DNA of 64,000 nucleotides from RBG-16-49-21 sp040768125 (GCA_040768125.1 JAXGNG010000001.1:868001-932000), one strand, 5' to 3'; positions 41,243 through 50,849 are shown, counted from the stretch's first letter. Made by a program: numbers and translations. The notes: generated by a model from the letters alone, not told the origin.

Positions 41243-42763
41243 TTATATTCTCATGCCCAGGGAAAGCGCGGCGCCATGGTTCATCCCGCCGTAGGAGTAG
41301 CTCGGGTTGATCAGGTACGTGTCAAGCACGTCATCCTGTGTTCCGCCGGTAATCATTATACCGTTTTTCTGCACGCTCGTCGGCACCAAATACTGGAACT
41401 GGTAGGCCAGGCTGATGACGATCTCGCCGCCAAGGCGCCACATCTTCGGCACGGTGAACTCGACGCCCAGGGATGCGAGATGCTTGTCGTTGTCCATGTA
41501 GTTGAACATCCCCGTCGCAAGGCTGTTGCTCACTGTCCCGATCCTGATCCCCATGGTGGTGCCGGCGTTGTCAGCCAGGATGCTCGGCACGTAGGAGTAG
41601 CCTCCCATGACCGCCAGGCCGAAGAGGGTGAGGGGCGTTTTGTACTTTACGCCCACCTTGTAGGAAAGGGTGTCCTCGAATTCCGGAAGGCCGAAGTAGT
41701 GGAACTTGAGGACTTTCGAAACATAGTTCATCGACCAGAGTTCCCAGTTCACGTCGGCGGAGAGGGTGACGCCCCACCGGGTGTAGGCGATGCCCCCCGT
41801 GACCGTGTGGGGGGTGTAGTAGTCGACGATGGCGAGCATCAGGTTCATGTTGATGCTTCCGTTGAAGAGGACCGCGGCGGCGTTGAAGGGATCGATCTTC
41901 ATCTTGGTCTCCATCCGGTAGGAGGCGCCGATGTCGAGTCCATCGATGGGGCTGTAAAACTTTCCGGGGCTGAAGTAGATTCCGGCGATGGCCGCGGGGG
42001 CAATGCTCAGGTCCATGGTCGCCTGGGCCAGGGGGATCTGGGGGTCCCCCGTGAGCTGGGTTTCCATGATGGCGCTCGCCTGGCCTGCGAAGGACACGTT
42101 TGCGCCGGCGCCCAGGCCGAAGGCGTCGTCAAGGAACCCGATGCCGAGTCCCACCATGATGATGGACGTCTGGATCTCCCGCCCGTAGCGGAGGAAGTTG
42201 TGGGTCCTCGGGTCGAGGTCGTTGACCTTGACCAGGCTCCCGTCCCAGTTGGTGCCGAGGCCGAGGCCGAGGCGGCATGACGAGATGAAGTCGGGAAGCT
42301 TGACTATGGTGTTGAGGTCCAGGGCCCCTCCAAGTACAAGGAAGCCATAGTAATCCATGTCCGCGGCCTTGGTTTTGACCGGGACATAGTCGCCGCTGGC
42401 GGTCGTGGCGAAGCGCTGGATGTTCAGGTTGAGCTGGGGATAGATGAAGAGCACGTTGACGCCGAAGCAGTTGGGATAGGTTTCCGAGGAGGTCTCGGAT
42501 TCTCCTTCCGTCTTTCGCAGCTTCAGGGTCATCTCCCCTCCCCGCGACACGGTGCTGGTACCGGCATTGGCGCGGCCCTTTCCCAGTCCCCCGACGTTGT
42601 ACCATACCGATGTCCAGTCATTGACCACGGCGGTCATGGCGTTGCCCCGGGATATCCCCTCGGCGGAGTAGCCGAAGGTGTTGGCGAAGTTCGCGTGGAG
42701 ATCAGCGGAAATACCGGCGAAGATAAGCCCCATGATGCAGATAATGATTTTCTTTGTATTCAT
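41243..42763 (-). CDS. OmpP1/FadL family outer-membrane transporter
   Basis: 506 residues from the ATG at 42761-42763. Signal peptide (TKKIIICIMGLIFAGISADLHA), then the FadL N-terminal plug-like motif (FGYSAEGISRGNAMTAVVND) with WYN, followed by a long barrel with alternating residues and repeated GASYRMETKMK, TGGIAYTRWG, AYQFQYL patterns; the last strand ends LSLGMRI. FadL-type porins let hydrophobic compounds (fatty acids, aromatics) cross the outer membrane. A divergent TetR gene likely regulates it. Confidence 0.85.
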   Translation of the reverse strand: MNTKKIIICIMGLIFAGISADLHANFANTFGYSAEGISRGNAMTAVVNDWTSVWYNVGGLGKGRANAGTSTVSRGGEMTLKLRKTEGESETSSETYPNCFGVNVLFIYPQLNLNIQRFATTASGDYVPVKTKAADMDYYGFLVLGGALDLNTIVKLPDFISSCRLGLGLGTNWDGSLVKVNDLDPRTHNFLRYGREIQTSIIMVGLGIGFLDDAFGLGAGANVSFAGQASAIMETQLTGDPQIPLAQATMDLSIAPAAIAGIYFSPGKFYSPIDGLDIGASYRMETKMKIDPFNAAAVLFNGSINMNLMLAIVDYYTPHTVTGGIAYTRWGVTLSADVNWELWSMNYVSKVLKFHYFGLPEFEDTLSYKVGVKYKTPLTLFGLAVMGGYSYVPSILADNAGTTMGIRIGTVSNSLATGMFNYMDNDKHLASLGVEFTVPKMWRLGGEIVISLAYQFQYLVPTSVQKNGIMITGGTQDDVLDTYLINPSYSYGGMNHGAALSLGMRI

Positions 42764-43125
42764 TGCCTCACCCACCAGATTGTGAAAATTTGTGCGTTCC
42801 CATGATGCGATCCCTTCAGAGGTTTTTTTCATTTCCCCAAGAAGGCATGGCATCCATCATAGTTACAAGTTAACCAACGGCACGTGGATCTCGATTCATT
42901 TTTATTGGATGGCAAGTTCGCTTATTTCCGTCCGGACGGTTAATAGAGCTTCACCTAGTATAGTCCTCAAATGATCCGTGTCTAATCAATAACAGCGATC
43001 ACAATTATTGACGAGGAACTATACCGGGCTTGCCATCTGCCCCCGCGGGCCGCTTTCATTAGTGGACGATGAAGTGCCCGATAATTGTGCGCATTGTAAG
43101 TACTATTTAGGATATGTCAAGAAAA

Positions 43126-43145
43126 AAAACTGACCCACCAGTTTT
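43126..43145. promoter_or_regulatory. Inverted repeat, possible TetR operator
   Basis: AAAACTG-ACCCAC-CAGTTTT in the AT-rich gap between the divergent FadL and TetR genes. Perfect 7-bp arms and 20-bp length fit a dimeric TetR-family site. Of the ~450-bp gap (42764-43217), this is the only clear symmetrical element I found. Confidence 0.35.
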
Positions 43146-43198
43146 AAATAATTGACATAATTGGGTAATTAGTGAATCAAATATCATCGAAATATCCA

Positions 43199-43228
43199 TT
43201 GACATATTAATCATACCATGAATAAATT
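43199..43228 (+). promoter_or_regulatory. Candidate promoter of the TetR gene
   Basis: TTGACA (43199-43204), 18-base spacer, TAAATT (43223-43228). A second TTGACATAATT lies at 43152. The -10 lies beyond ATG 43218, so if used, translation must begin later, for example at ATG 43242, 43293 or 43305. Confidence 0.3.
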
Positions 43229-43922
43229 TGGAAAAAATGAGATGTCGGTCAGAAGCCACGGCCGTAATACGCCGGTGTTTCAGGGACAAGGGATGGCGCT
43301 GGCAATGACGAAGGGCGAACTGACAAAGTTCCGCCTCCTTAGATGCGCGGAAAAGGCCTTTTCTGAAAAGGGATATTACGAGACCCAGGTCTCCGATATC
43401 GTGAAAATGGGCCATGTGGCGAAAGGGACAATCTACCAGTATTTTAAGAACAAGGAGGAGATTTTCACAACCCTCCTCGGATCCTATATGCAGGAGTGGG
43501 AGAAGTCCATCGCCGTCACATTAAGCGATTTCGGTGGCGACCTCCCCTCAGGGCATTACGCGATCAGTTTCCTCCACCACCGGCTCAGCCGCACCGCGGC
43601 CTACTTCCGGGAAAACGAGGACCGCACCAACATCATACTCCGCATTTCCGTCGGGGTGAACCAGGCTTTCGAGCCGGTGATACGGCAGTTCGAGGAGAAG
43701 GTCCTGGAAATCGTTGTCCACGATATCCGGCTGGGCCAGAAATGGGGCAACATCCCCTCCGACGTCAACATCGAGATGGCGAGCAACGCGATCCTTGGCG
43801 CTATCCTTCGCCTCAGCTTTTATTTCTTCGTGCTTCACAGGGACAAGTACCTGGACGTTCCCATGGATGGCGTGGTGGATGAAGGGGTGAAACTGGTCTC
43901 CCAGATGCTCAAGATGAAATAA
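43218..43922 (+). CDS. TetR/AcrR family transcriptional regulator
   Basis: Up to 234 residues. The HTH lies at about 40-85: RLLRCAEKAFSEKGYYETQVSDIV, split here around VAKGTIYQYFKNKEEIF. The C-terminal helical ligand domain follows. ATG 43218 lacks a ribosome site and may lie inside the promoter; ATG 43293 or 43305 would leave a usual 30-residue-shorter protein. Divergent from the FadL porin, so control of hydrophobic-compound uptake is the natural inference. Confidence 0.85.
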   Translation: MNKFGKNEMSVRSHGRNTPVFQGQGMALAMTKGELTKFRLLRCAEKAFSEKGYYETQVSDIVKMGHVAKGTIYQYFKNKEEIFTTLLGSYMQEWEKSIAVTLSDFGGDLPSGHYAISFLHHRLSRTAAYFRENEDRTNIILRISVGVNQAFEPVIRQFEEKVLEIVVHDIRLGQKWGNIPSDVNIEMASNAILGAILRLSFYFFVLHRDKYLDVPMDGVVDEGVKLVSQMLKMK

Positions 43923-43940
43923 AGCCGTTGTCTTTCAGCC

Positions 43941-44450
43941 TCACGGTGCCGCCTGGGCCGCGGCATCGCCGGCCTTCCCCGTTACTTTCGCATCGCCGAT
44001 ATAGGATGCGGCGCCTACGAAGGTTCTCTTCCAGTAGTCAAGGTTCATGTTCGCGAAGGATACCCGCTTTCCCCAGGTGGGGGCGTGGATGAAGGTGTGT
44101 GCGTCAACGTAGATCCCGACGTGCGACACCCGGTTCCTGTATATCTTGAAAAAGAGAAGGTCCCCTGGCTTCGCGTCGGCGAGGTCGATTTTTCTTCCCT
44201 GCTCGTATTGATCGACGGTCGACCGCGGGAGGGTGATGCCGTTTTCGCGGTATACGAACTGGGCGAAACCCGAGCAGTCGAATCCACGGGCGCCCATGCC
44301 GCCGTAGCGGTAGAGGGCGCCGAGGTGCTTTTTCGCCGTGAATATGATGCCGGCGCGTAATTCCTTCTCGGTCCTGTCCGCCCCCGGCGCCTCCGCGGCG
44401 AGGATGAAGGCGAAGAAGAGGAACGGCATGAAGCGAATCGGCGCGATCAT
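43941..44450 (-). CDS. NlpC/P60 family cell-wall hydrolase
   Basis: 169 residues from the ATG at 44448-44450; the frame runs further upstream but without conserved sequence. Signal peptide (about 1-22), then NlpC/P60 with catalytic C59 (FDCSGF), H110 (SHVGIY) and third polar residue H122 (FIHAP). It should cleave peptidoglycan stem peptides in the periplasm. Single domain, no wall-binding module. Convergent with TetR, divergent from the receiver-PAS-ATPase gene. Confidence 0.88.
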   Translation of the reverse strand: MIAPIRFMPFLFFAFILAAEAPGADRTEKELRAGIIFTAKKHLGALYRYGGMGARGFDCSGFAQFVYRENGITLPRSTVDQYEQGRKIDLADAKPGDLLFFKIYRNRVSHVGIYVDAHTFIHAPTWGKRVSFANMNLDYWKRTFVGAASYIGDAKVTGKAGDAAAQAAP

Positions 44451-44698
44451 TGTTTTTTTGCCTCCCGGGAAGACGTGGTGTCCTGGGAACCGGGCGGCGC
44501 GTGGGCCTTTGCCCCGCGCACCCCGATGGAGGCAGTATACCATCTCCATTCCCCGGGACAACACTTTTTTCCTCCGGTCCCGCCGGGGCAATTGTCGTTG
44601 ACAGGCCGCTTCGCGGGGTTATGATGGAGGCGTTTCATGCGGGGGCACCCCCCGGGAAAGGGAGCCCCCGGCGGCCAGGGGCGGCGAGGTGAACCGCG

Positions 44699-45964
44699 TT
44701 GGGGAAAAGGATATACATCGTCGAGGATTCCCGCATCGTGGCCATGGAGCTGGAACGAACGCTCATCGGCCTCGGCTATGAAATCGCCGGTGTCGCCGGC
44801 ACCGGCGAGGAGGCGGTTGCCGGCTGCGCCGAAACCTCGCCGGACCTGGTCCTCATGGACGTGAAGCTTCCCGGCGAACTCGACGGAATCACGGCCGCCA
44901 GGGTTATCCGGGACCGGATCAGCGTTCCCATCGTCTACGCCACCGCGTACTCCGACCGCGAGACCGTGGAGGAGATCCAGAAGTCGTTCCCCTTCGGCTT
45001 CGTGGTGAAGCCCTACCGCGAGAAAGACCTCCTGGTGGCCCTGGAAACCGCCTTCACCCGTTTCGAGTACGAAAGGAGACTCGAGGAGAGCGAGCGGAGA
45101 TACAAGAGCCTCTTCGAGGGGGCGAACGACATCATCTTCACCCTCGACGAGGAGTGGAGAATCGTAACCGTAAACCGGGCCGTGATGAACCACCTGAACC
45201 TGAGGCCCGAGGAGACCGTCTCGAAGCGCTTCCTCGACCTGCTCTACGTGCCTTCCGGCGGGGACCTCGTTCCCCATGATTTCGTGCAGGAGAAGATGGA
45301 ATCGTTCGGACGGAACCGGCATCCCCTGAGCTTCAAGGCGGTGTTCAGGTCGAACTTCAACGACGAACCGGTGGAGTTGAACGTCCGTCTCGAAAGGATC
45401 GATGTCGCCGGGGGGGACCGGATCATCGGCAGGGCCTATCGCGTCGTTGACGATGAACTCCTCAAATTTTTCCGATCCGAGACGCAGCACCTGGTCATGG
45501 GCAACCAGCTTTTCCTGGTGGGGGACGTGGCGTACCGCGTCACCAGGAACCTGAAGCGCTACCTCGAGGACGACACCGTGGAGCTCCTGCGCATGGCCTT
45601 CGGGGAAGTCCTCATCAACGCCATCGAGCACGGCAACCTCGAAATCGGCTTCCATGAAAAGACAGAGGCCCTGATCTCGAAAAACTATTCCGAGTTCGTT
45701 TCCGGGCGCCAGGCCGACCCGCGGTACCGGGACCGCCGGGTCAGGATCGAATTCAGCATACATCCCCGGGAGGCGGTCTACCTCGTCGTGGACGACGGCG
45801 CGGGATTCGATTACGCGGCCTATTTCAGGAATGAGGCGGATAACGAGAAAAGCATGCTCCGGGCGCACGGCCGGGGCCTTCTCATGGCTCGAAAGATATT
45901 CGACGAGGTGGAATTCAGGGGGAGGGGCAACGAGGTGAGGATGGTGAAAAGGATCCGCTCCTGA
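44699..45964 (+). CDS. Receiver-PAS-HATPase protein without a HisKA domain
   Basis: 421 residues from TTG 44699, with GAGGTGA 8 bases before. N-terminal receiver (D10, phospho-acceptor D54 in LMDVKLPG, K in VVKPYRE), PAS (~130-260) and a C-terminal GHKL ATPase (~285-420; FGEVLINAIEHGN N-box, VVDDGAGFD G1-box, HGRGLLMA). No H-box is visible between PAS and ATPase. The ATPase resembles RsbW/SpoIIAB-type kinases, so it may phosphorylate serine on an antagonist and pair with the PP2C proteins of the window. Confidence 0.82.
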   Translation: MGKRIYIVEDSRIVAMELERTLIGLGYEIAGVAGTGEEAVAGCAETSPDLVLMDVKLPGELDGITAARVIRDRISVPIVYATAYSDRETVEEIQKSFPFGFVVKPYREKDLLVALETAFTRFEYERRLEESERRYKSLFEGANDIIFTLDEEWRIVTVNRAVMNHLNLRPEETVSKRFLDLLYVPSGGDLVPHDFVQEKMESFGRNRHPLSFKAVFRSNFNDEPVELNVRLERIDVAGGDRIIGRAYRVVDDELLKFFRSETQHLVMGNQLFLVGDVAYRVTRNLKRYLEDDTVELLRMAFGEVLINAIEHGNLEIGFHEKTEALISKNYSEFVSGRQADPRYRDRRVRIEFSIHPREAVYLVVDDGAGFDYAAYFRNEADNEKSMLRAHGRGLLMARKIFDEVEFRGRGNEVRMVKRIRS

Positions 45965-45974
45965 TTGCCCGTCG

Positions 45975-46355
45975 CTACCGTGCGCTGTCCCTCCGCCGGT
46001 AGCGCATAATCTCCTTCCCCGTTTTGAGAAGCATGGTCGCTCCCCTGATCGAGACGATCTCCCCGCGAAGGTCGCCGCGCCCGCTCCCGGAACCGCCGAG
46101 GTATATGCGGCCGTCCTCAACAAGGTAGGTGCTCCTGGAGCGCCGGGAAAGGTAGAGACCCTCGGCGGTGAAGGTCTCGCCGGCGTCCCCGTCCACGATG
46201 ATCTCCTTCCCGCAATCGCCCGATGCGTCGCAGGCGCGTCCCTCCAGTTCCCACGTGCCGACCAGGCCCTCCGTACCCGGTTTACCGGAGCAATGGCCGA
46301 GGAGGAGCAGAAAGGAGATGATGACGGGAAGCGCGGTTTTGCGTGGTGCGTTCAT
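45975..46355 (-). CDS. Small lipoprotein, unknown function
   Basis: 126 residues. The signal peptide ends LLLLGHC (loose lipobox); the mature part begins with SGKPGTEGLVGTWELEG, reminiscent of lipocalin-like GTW motifs, and contains a disulfide-candidate pair C-x5-C. It is predicted to be mostly beta strand. Convergent with the receiver-PAS-ATPase gene, 10 bp away. Confidence 0.65.
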   Translation of the reverse strand: MNAPRKTALPVIISFLLLLGHCSGKPGTEGLVGTWELEGRACDASGDCGKEIIVDGDAGETFTAEGLYLSRRSRSTYLVEDGRIYLGGSGSGRGDLRGEIVSIRGATMLLKTGKEIMRYRRRDSAR

Positions 46356-46466
46356 GGTCCTGGTGTCTCCCTCGTGATGTCGGTGCTGTCCCGATGATGC
46401 GCGAAAAAGGGCTAACGGCCTTTAGTACTCATGTTCGGCGGACTGTTACTGAATCGGCAGATAAAA

Positions 46467-46511
46467 ATTGCGGCCAGGTCCTCACGCGTATTTACCGTGA
46501 GGACGGCCAAT
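46467..46511 (+). other. Imperfect hairpin upstream of the aldehyde dehydrogenase
   Basis: GTCCTCACG pairs with CGTGAGGAC, extended by GGCC/GGCC and ATTG/AAT with a two-base bulge. It may be a 5' regulatory element or the tail of an upstream transcript. Confidence 0.3.
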
Positions 46512-46516
46512 TATAC

Positions 46517-46545
46517 TTGACCGGCGTCCCTGTCCCGTCTAGTCT
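46517..46545 (+). promoter_or_regulatory. Candidate promoter of the aldehyde dehydrogenase-symporter pair
   Basis: TTGACC, a 17-base spacer, then TAGTCT, 47 bp before the ATG. Right behind the hairpin at 46467-46511. Confidence 0.35.
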
Positions 46546-46591
46546 TCACGCATGAAACAACGACGATGCAGAACGCGCAAGGAGGACGATC

Positions 46592-47977
46592 ATGTCGCGC
46601 AAGGCGATTGAATCAAGGATACAGAAGATCAGGAAGTTCTACGCGACGGGCGAGACGAGGAAGCTCTCGTTCAGGAGGAAGCAGCTCCGGCGCCTGAGGA
46701 GGGCCATCAGGAAAAACGAGGGCGTCATCATGGAGGCCCTCAGGAAGGACCTGAAGAAGCCACCCTTCGAATCCTACGCCGCCGAGATCGGCATTCTCTA
46801 CCCGGAGATACGGCACGCCATCTGGAAGCTCGGGTCATGGGCGAAGACGCGGCGCGTGAAGACACCCATCATACACTTCTACTCGACCAGCGAGGTGCGC
46901 TATGAGCCCTACGGCACGGCCCTGATCATCAGCCCCTGGAACTATCCCTTCCAGCTCCTCATCGCCCCCCTGGTGGCGGCCATCGCCGCGGGGAACTGCG
47001 CGGTGCTGAAGCCCTCGGAGCTCGCCCCCGCCACGGCGAAGGTCATCGCGAAAATAATAAAGGAGACATTCCCCGAGGAGTACATAACCGTGGTCGAGGG
47101 CGGGGTTGAGACCACACAGGCGCTCCTGGCGGAGAAGTTCGATTACATTTTCTTCACCGGCGGGACCGCCGTGGGACGCATCGTCATGCGCGCCGCTTCG
47201 GAGCACCTGACCCCGGTCACCCTTGAGCTCGGGGGGAAGAGCCCGGTCATCGTGGACGAGGACGCGAACCTCCCCGTGGCGGCGCGGCGCCTCTGCTGGG
47301 GCAAGTTCTTCAACGCCGGCCAGACCTGCCTCGCCCCGGATTACCTCCTGGTGCATAAAAAGGTCCAGAAGGCTTTTCTCGATGAGCTGAGGAAGACCAT
47401 TCTTTCTTTCTACGGCGAAGAGCCGCGGGAGAGCCCCGATTACGCGCGGATCATCAACGAGCGCCACTTTGACCGGATCATGAAGCTTCTAAAAAAGGGA
47501 AAGATCGTCCAGGGCGGGGAGAGCGACCGGAAGACGAGATACATCGCCCCCACCATCGTCGAGGGCGTCACCCACAGGGACCCGATCATGGAGGAGGAGA
47601 TATTCGGTCCCCTTCTTCCCGTGTTGACCTTCAGGGACCTCGACGAGGCGATCGCCATGGTGAACCGCCTTCCCCGGCCCCTGGCGCTCTACTACTTCTC
47701 GAAGGACGAGAAGAAGCGCGAGCGTCTCCTTGCCGGGACCTCCTCCGGGGGCGGGTGCATCAACGACACCGTGTCCCACGTGGGGAGCCAGGAGCTTCCC
47801 TTCGGCGGCATCGGCGACAGCGGCATGGGGCGCTACCACGGGCGCTCCGGCTTCGAGACCTTTTCGCACCAGCGGGGCATTCTCACGCGCTCGAACCGGC
47901 CCGACATGATGCTCCGCTATCCTCCCTACGGGAAGAAGATTCGCCTCCTGAAGGCGCTCTTCAGGATCATCGGGTAA
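46592..47977 (+). CDS. Aldehyde dehydrogenase (class 3-like)
   Basis: 461 residues, the short length typical of class 3/fatty-aldehyde dehydrogenases. General base E212 in LELGGKSP, nucleophile C246 in NAGQTCLAPD, and the PWNYPF motif at 115-120. NAD(P)-dependent oxidation of aldehydes to acids. The C-terminal tail is hydrophobic-basic (LLKALFRIIG), perhaps membrane-associating. GGAGG precedes the ATG. Fourteen bp separate it from the symporter gene, so they form an operon. Confidence 0.92.
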   Translation: MSRKAIESRIQKIRKFYATGETRKLSFRRKQLRRLRRAIRKNEGVIMEALRKDLKKPPFESYAAEIGILYPEIRHAIWKLGSWAKTRRVKTPIIHFYSTSEVRYEPYGTALIISPWNYPFQLLIAPLVAAIAAGNCAVLKPSELAPATAKVIAKIIKETFPEEYITVVEGGVETTQALLAEKFDYIFFTGGTAVGRIVMRAASEHLTPVTLELGGKSPVIVDEDANLPVAARRLCWGKFFNAGQTCLAPDYLLVHKKVQKAFLDELRKTILSFYGEEPRESPDYARIINERHFDRIMKLLKKGKIVQGGESDRKTRYIAPTIVEGVTHRDPIMEEEIFGPLLPVLTFRDLDEAIAMVNRLPRPLALYYFSKDEKKRERLLAGTSSGGGCINDTVSHVGSQELPFGGIGDSGMGRYHGRSGFETFSHQRGILTRSNRPDMMLRYPPYGKKIRLLKALFRIIG

Positions 47978-47990
47978 CCGGCAGAGGGCC

Positions 47991-49577
47991 ATGGCCCCGG
48001 TCAACTGGATCATCGTGGGGGCCTATATCGCCTTCATGCTCTGGCTCGGCTACCGCGTGGGCCGAACCCAGGAGAGCCAGGAGGACTACTACCTCGGTGG
48101 GCGCGCGGTTCCCTTCTGGCTCGTGGGCTCCTCCCTCATGGCCAACCAGGTGAGCACCATCAGCCTCATCGGCGCCCCGGCCTTCATCGCCCTCAGGGAG
48201 GGGGGAGGGCTCATCTGGCTCCAGTACGAGCTCGCCGTGCCCCTGGCAATGATCGTTATCATCATGGTCCTCCTTCCCGTGTACTGGCGGCGCGGGGGCA
48301 CGACGATCTACGAGTACCTGGAGGGCCGCTTCGGGGCCCCCTCGCGCCTCGCCATGGGGTTCATCTTCCTGGTGAACCGCTCCCTGGGCGCGGGGGTGAT
48401 ACTGCTCGCCACCTCCTACGTGGCGAGCGCCCTCCTGGGCCTGGGCATAGGGCGGACGATCCTCCTGGTGGGTGCCGTATCCCTTGCGTACACATCCCTC
48501 GGGGGCATACGGGCGGATATCTACAGCGACCTGCTGCAGCTCGGGATCCTCTGGATCGGGAGCCTGGCCTGCCTCTGGATCATGGTGGAGGGCCTGGGTC
48601 CCGGGGCGTCGTTTCCCGCTGATGCCGCCGGGCGCCTGGCGGTTTTCGACGCCGCCTCGTCGGGGATCGGGGACGGCCGCACCTTCTCCTTCTGGCCCAT
48701 GCTCTTCGGAGGGGTGTTCCTTTACGTGTCCTACTACGGCTGCGACCAGAGCCAGGCCCAGCGCCTCCTCGCCACGAGGGACATGGGGAGCGCGGCGAAG
48801 GCCCTGGTGCTGAACGGCGTCGCGAGGTTCCCCCTGGTCCTCACCTACTGCGCCATCGGCCTCCTGATGATACCCTTCATGGCGTCCCATCCCGATTTCG
48901 CGGAAAGCCTCGCCGGTGCGCCTCCCGACTACCTGATGCCCCGATTTTTCGTGCGCTACGTTCCCGACGGCCTCCTGGGGATCATCGTCATGGGGATCCT
49001 GGCGGCGTCGATGTCGAGCATCGACTCGACGATCAACTCCCTGAGCGCCGTGACGTGGGAGGACTTCGCGCGGCGGATCGCCCCGGGGATCGACGCCCTC
49101 CCGGACCGCCGCAAGGTCCTCTACTCGCGCCTCATCACCGTGGCCTGGGGGGGGCTGGCCATCGCCTTCGCCATGGCCATGGCGGGGCGCTCGGAGACCG
49201 TGATCGAGCTGATCAACAAGATCGGCTCCGCCTTCTACGGCCCGGTGGCCGGGGTCTTTCTCCTCGGCATACTTTCGCGGCGGGCACGGGGGTGGGCCGC
49301 CCTGGCGGGGCTTGCCGCCGGTGTGGCCCTCAACCTCGTGCTCTGGATATTTTTCGAGGGAAGCGTCTCCTGGATGTGGTGGAACGTCACCGGCCTCGCC
49401 GTGACCATGGGCCTGGGACGGCTCCTCAGCCTGGGGAGCGCCGTGGCGGAACCGGAAAGCGGACCTGCCTGGGAGAAGGGGGCGCCGCGGTACCGCCTCC
49501 TTCTCGCCTGGTTTGTTCTCATCATGGCCGCCTGCGCCGCCCTGGAGCGCGGCCTCGCGCACTTCCTGGCGCGGTAA
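47991..49577 (+). CDS. Sodium:solute symporter (SSS/SLC5 family)
   Basis: 528 residues with about 13 membrane helices. Family motifs are EDYYLGGRAVPFW near the N-terminus, GGIRADIYSDLLQ around 170, YYGCDQSQAQRLLA around 250, and ILAASMSSIDSTINSLSAV around 340 (Na+ site serines). It resembles the sugar/myo-inositol branch of SLC5, but the substrate is not certain. Same operon as aldehyde dehydrogenase; the stop is 3 bp from the convergent mtaB stop. Confidence 0.9.
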   Translation: MAPVNWIIVGAYIAFMLWLGYRVGRTQESQEDYYLGGRAVPFWLVGSSLMANQVSTISLIGAPAFIALREGGGLIWLQYELAVPLAMIVIIMVLLPVYWRRGGTTIYEYLEGRFGAPSRLAMGFIFLVNRSLGAGVILLATSYVASALLGLGIGRTILLVGAVSLAYTSLGGIRADIYSDLLQLGILWIGSLACLWIMVEGLGPGASFPADAAGRLAVFDAASSGIGDGRTFSFWPMLFGGVFLYVSYYGCDQSQAQRLLATRDMGSAAKALVLNGVARFPLVLTYCAIGLLMIPFMASHPDFAESLAGAPPDYLMPRFFVRYVPDGLLGIIVMGILAASMSSIDSTINSLSAVTWEDFARRIAPGIDALPDRRKVLYSRLITVAWGGLAIAFAMAMAGRSETVIELINKIGSAFYGPVAGVFLLGILSRRARGWAALAGLAAGVALNLVLWIFFEGSVSWMWWNVTGLAVTMGLGRLLSLGSAVAEPESGPAWEKGAPRYRLLLAWFVLIMAACAALERGLAHFLAR

Positions 49578-49580
49578 CCG

Positions 49581-50849
49581 TCATTCCCGCACGACGTCCC
49601 CGGCCAGGGCCTCCCTCCCCGGCTGCAGCCGCGTGATCACGGGATAGAGCTCCCCGCGGGGGAGCGTCCCCGCCACCTCGATGGGGAGATAGTACTCGTT
49701 GAACCCGGTAGTGCGTCCTCCCCGTGCGCGCTCGCTCAGGAAGAGGCTCCTGCGCTCCTCGAAGCGGGCGCGGTAGGCCCGGGCCAGGTCGTCGCTCACG
49801 CTGATGAGCCGCGCGCTTCGCTCGCGTTTGATCTGTTCCGGGACCTGGTCCGGCATGGTGGCGGCGGGAGTGCCGGGACGTGGTGAGTAGCGGAAGGCGT
49901 GGACGCGGGAAAGCCCCGCGTCGCGGACGAGGCCCAGGGTGTCGAGGAAGTCGTTCTCCGTCTCGCCGGGGAAGCCCGCGATGACGTCCGTGGTGAGGTT
50001 GATATCCGGGACCGCGGCGCGGAGGCGCTCGCTCAGGGAGAGGTACTCTTTCCGGCAGTAGGGCCTGTTCATCCGCCGGAGGACGGCGTCGCTGCCGCTC
50101 TGAAGCGAGAGATGGAGGTGCTTCACCATTTTTTCATGGCCGAGGAGTTCCGCCAGTTTCGGTGTCACGAGGACCGGCATGAGGGAGGTGAGGTGAAGGC
50201 GGAAGCGCCCCGGAAGGTCCAGGATGGCCCCGGTGAGATCGGCGAGCTCGCTTCCGTCGCCGCTTCCCTCGCGGGAGTAATTGCCGATCATTACCCCCGT
50301 GAGGACGATCTCCCTGAAGCCCGCGGCGACGATGCGCTCGCATTCGTCGAGGACCAGGTCCCGGGGCTTGCTCCGCGGCGCCCCCCGCACCAGGGGCACG
50401 ATGCAGTAGGAGCAGAAGTTGCCGCAGCCGTCCTGTATTTTCAGGTTCGCCCTCGTGGTGGAGGCCCTGACCGGGAGGGCGTAATCGAAGCGGGCGCCGT
50501 CCGGCGCCGGCGACGCGACGAAATCCTCCCACCGCTCCACGATCTCCGGTATCATGGCCTTCTGGTCGTTCGGCACGTGGAACACGTTCCCCTCCCTCCG
50601 CAGGCGCTCCGCGACGCATCCTGCCATGATGACGCGCCCTCCCCGGGGGGCCGCCAGTTCGCTGAACCGCTTCAGGTGCCGCATGGTCGCCCCCTGGCTT
50701 TTAACCGTGACGGCGCAGGAGTTGATGATGAAGAGGTCCGCGTCGTCTCCCGCGACGATTTCGTGGCCACCCTCCTGAAGGGCCGTGGAGATCGATTCGA
50801 TTTCCGCGCGGTTGAGCCGGCAGCCGAGATTGGTGATCCTGATCTTCAT
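49581..50849 (-). CDS. mtaB: tRNA (t6A37) methylthiotransferase MtaB
   Basis: 422 residues from the ATG at 50847-50849. UPF0004 cysteines C10, C45 and C78; radical SAM C142-x3-C146-x2-C149 (CGNFCSYC); C-terminal TRAM-like beta domain. The N-terminus KIRITNLGCRLNRAEIE and total length match MtaB (e-MtaB group), which makes ms2t6A at A37, rather than RimO or MiaB. Uses two [4Fe-4S] clusters and SAM. Another t6A37-modifying enzyme, TrmO, is also in this window. Confidence 0.87.
   Translation of the reverse strand: MKIRITNLGCRLNRAEIESISTALQEGGHEIVAGDDADLFIINSCAVTVKSQGATMRHLKRFSELAAPRGGRVIMAGCVAERLRREGNVFHVPNDQKAMIPEIVERWEDFVASPAPDGARFDYALPVRASTTRANLKIQDGCGNFCSYCIVPLVRGAPRSKPRDLVLDECERIVAAGFREIVLTGVMIGNYSREGSGDGSELADLTGAILDLPGRFRLHLTSLMPVLVTPKLAELLGHEKMVKHLHLSLQSGSDAVLRRMNRPYCRKEYLSLSERLRAAVPDINLTTDVIAGFPGETENDFLDTLGLVRDAGLSRVHAFRYSPRPGTPAATMPDQVPEQIKRERSARLISVSDDLARAYRARFEERRSLFLSERARGGRTTGFNEYYLPIEVAGTLPRGELYPVITRLQPGREALAGDVVRE

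Noticed and set aside
47967..49562. Minus-strand frame opposite the Na+/solute symporter
   Set aside because: His/Gly/Asp-rich shadow of a clear SSS transporter.
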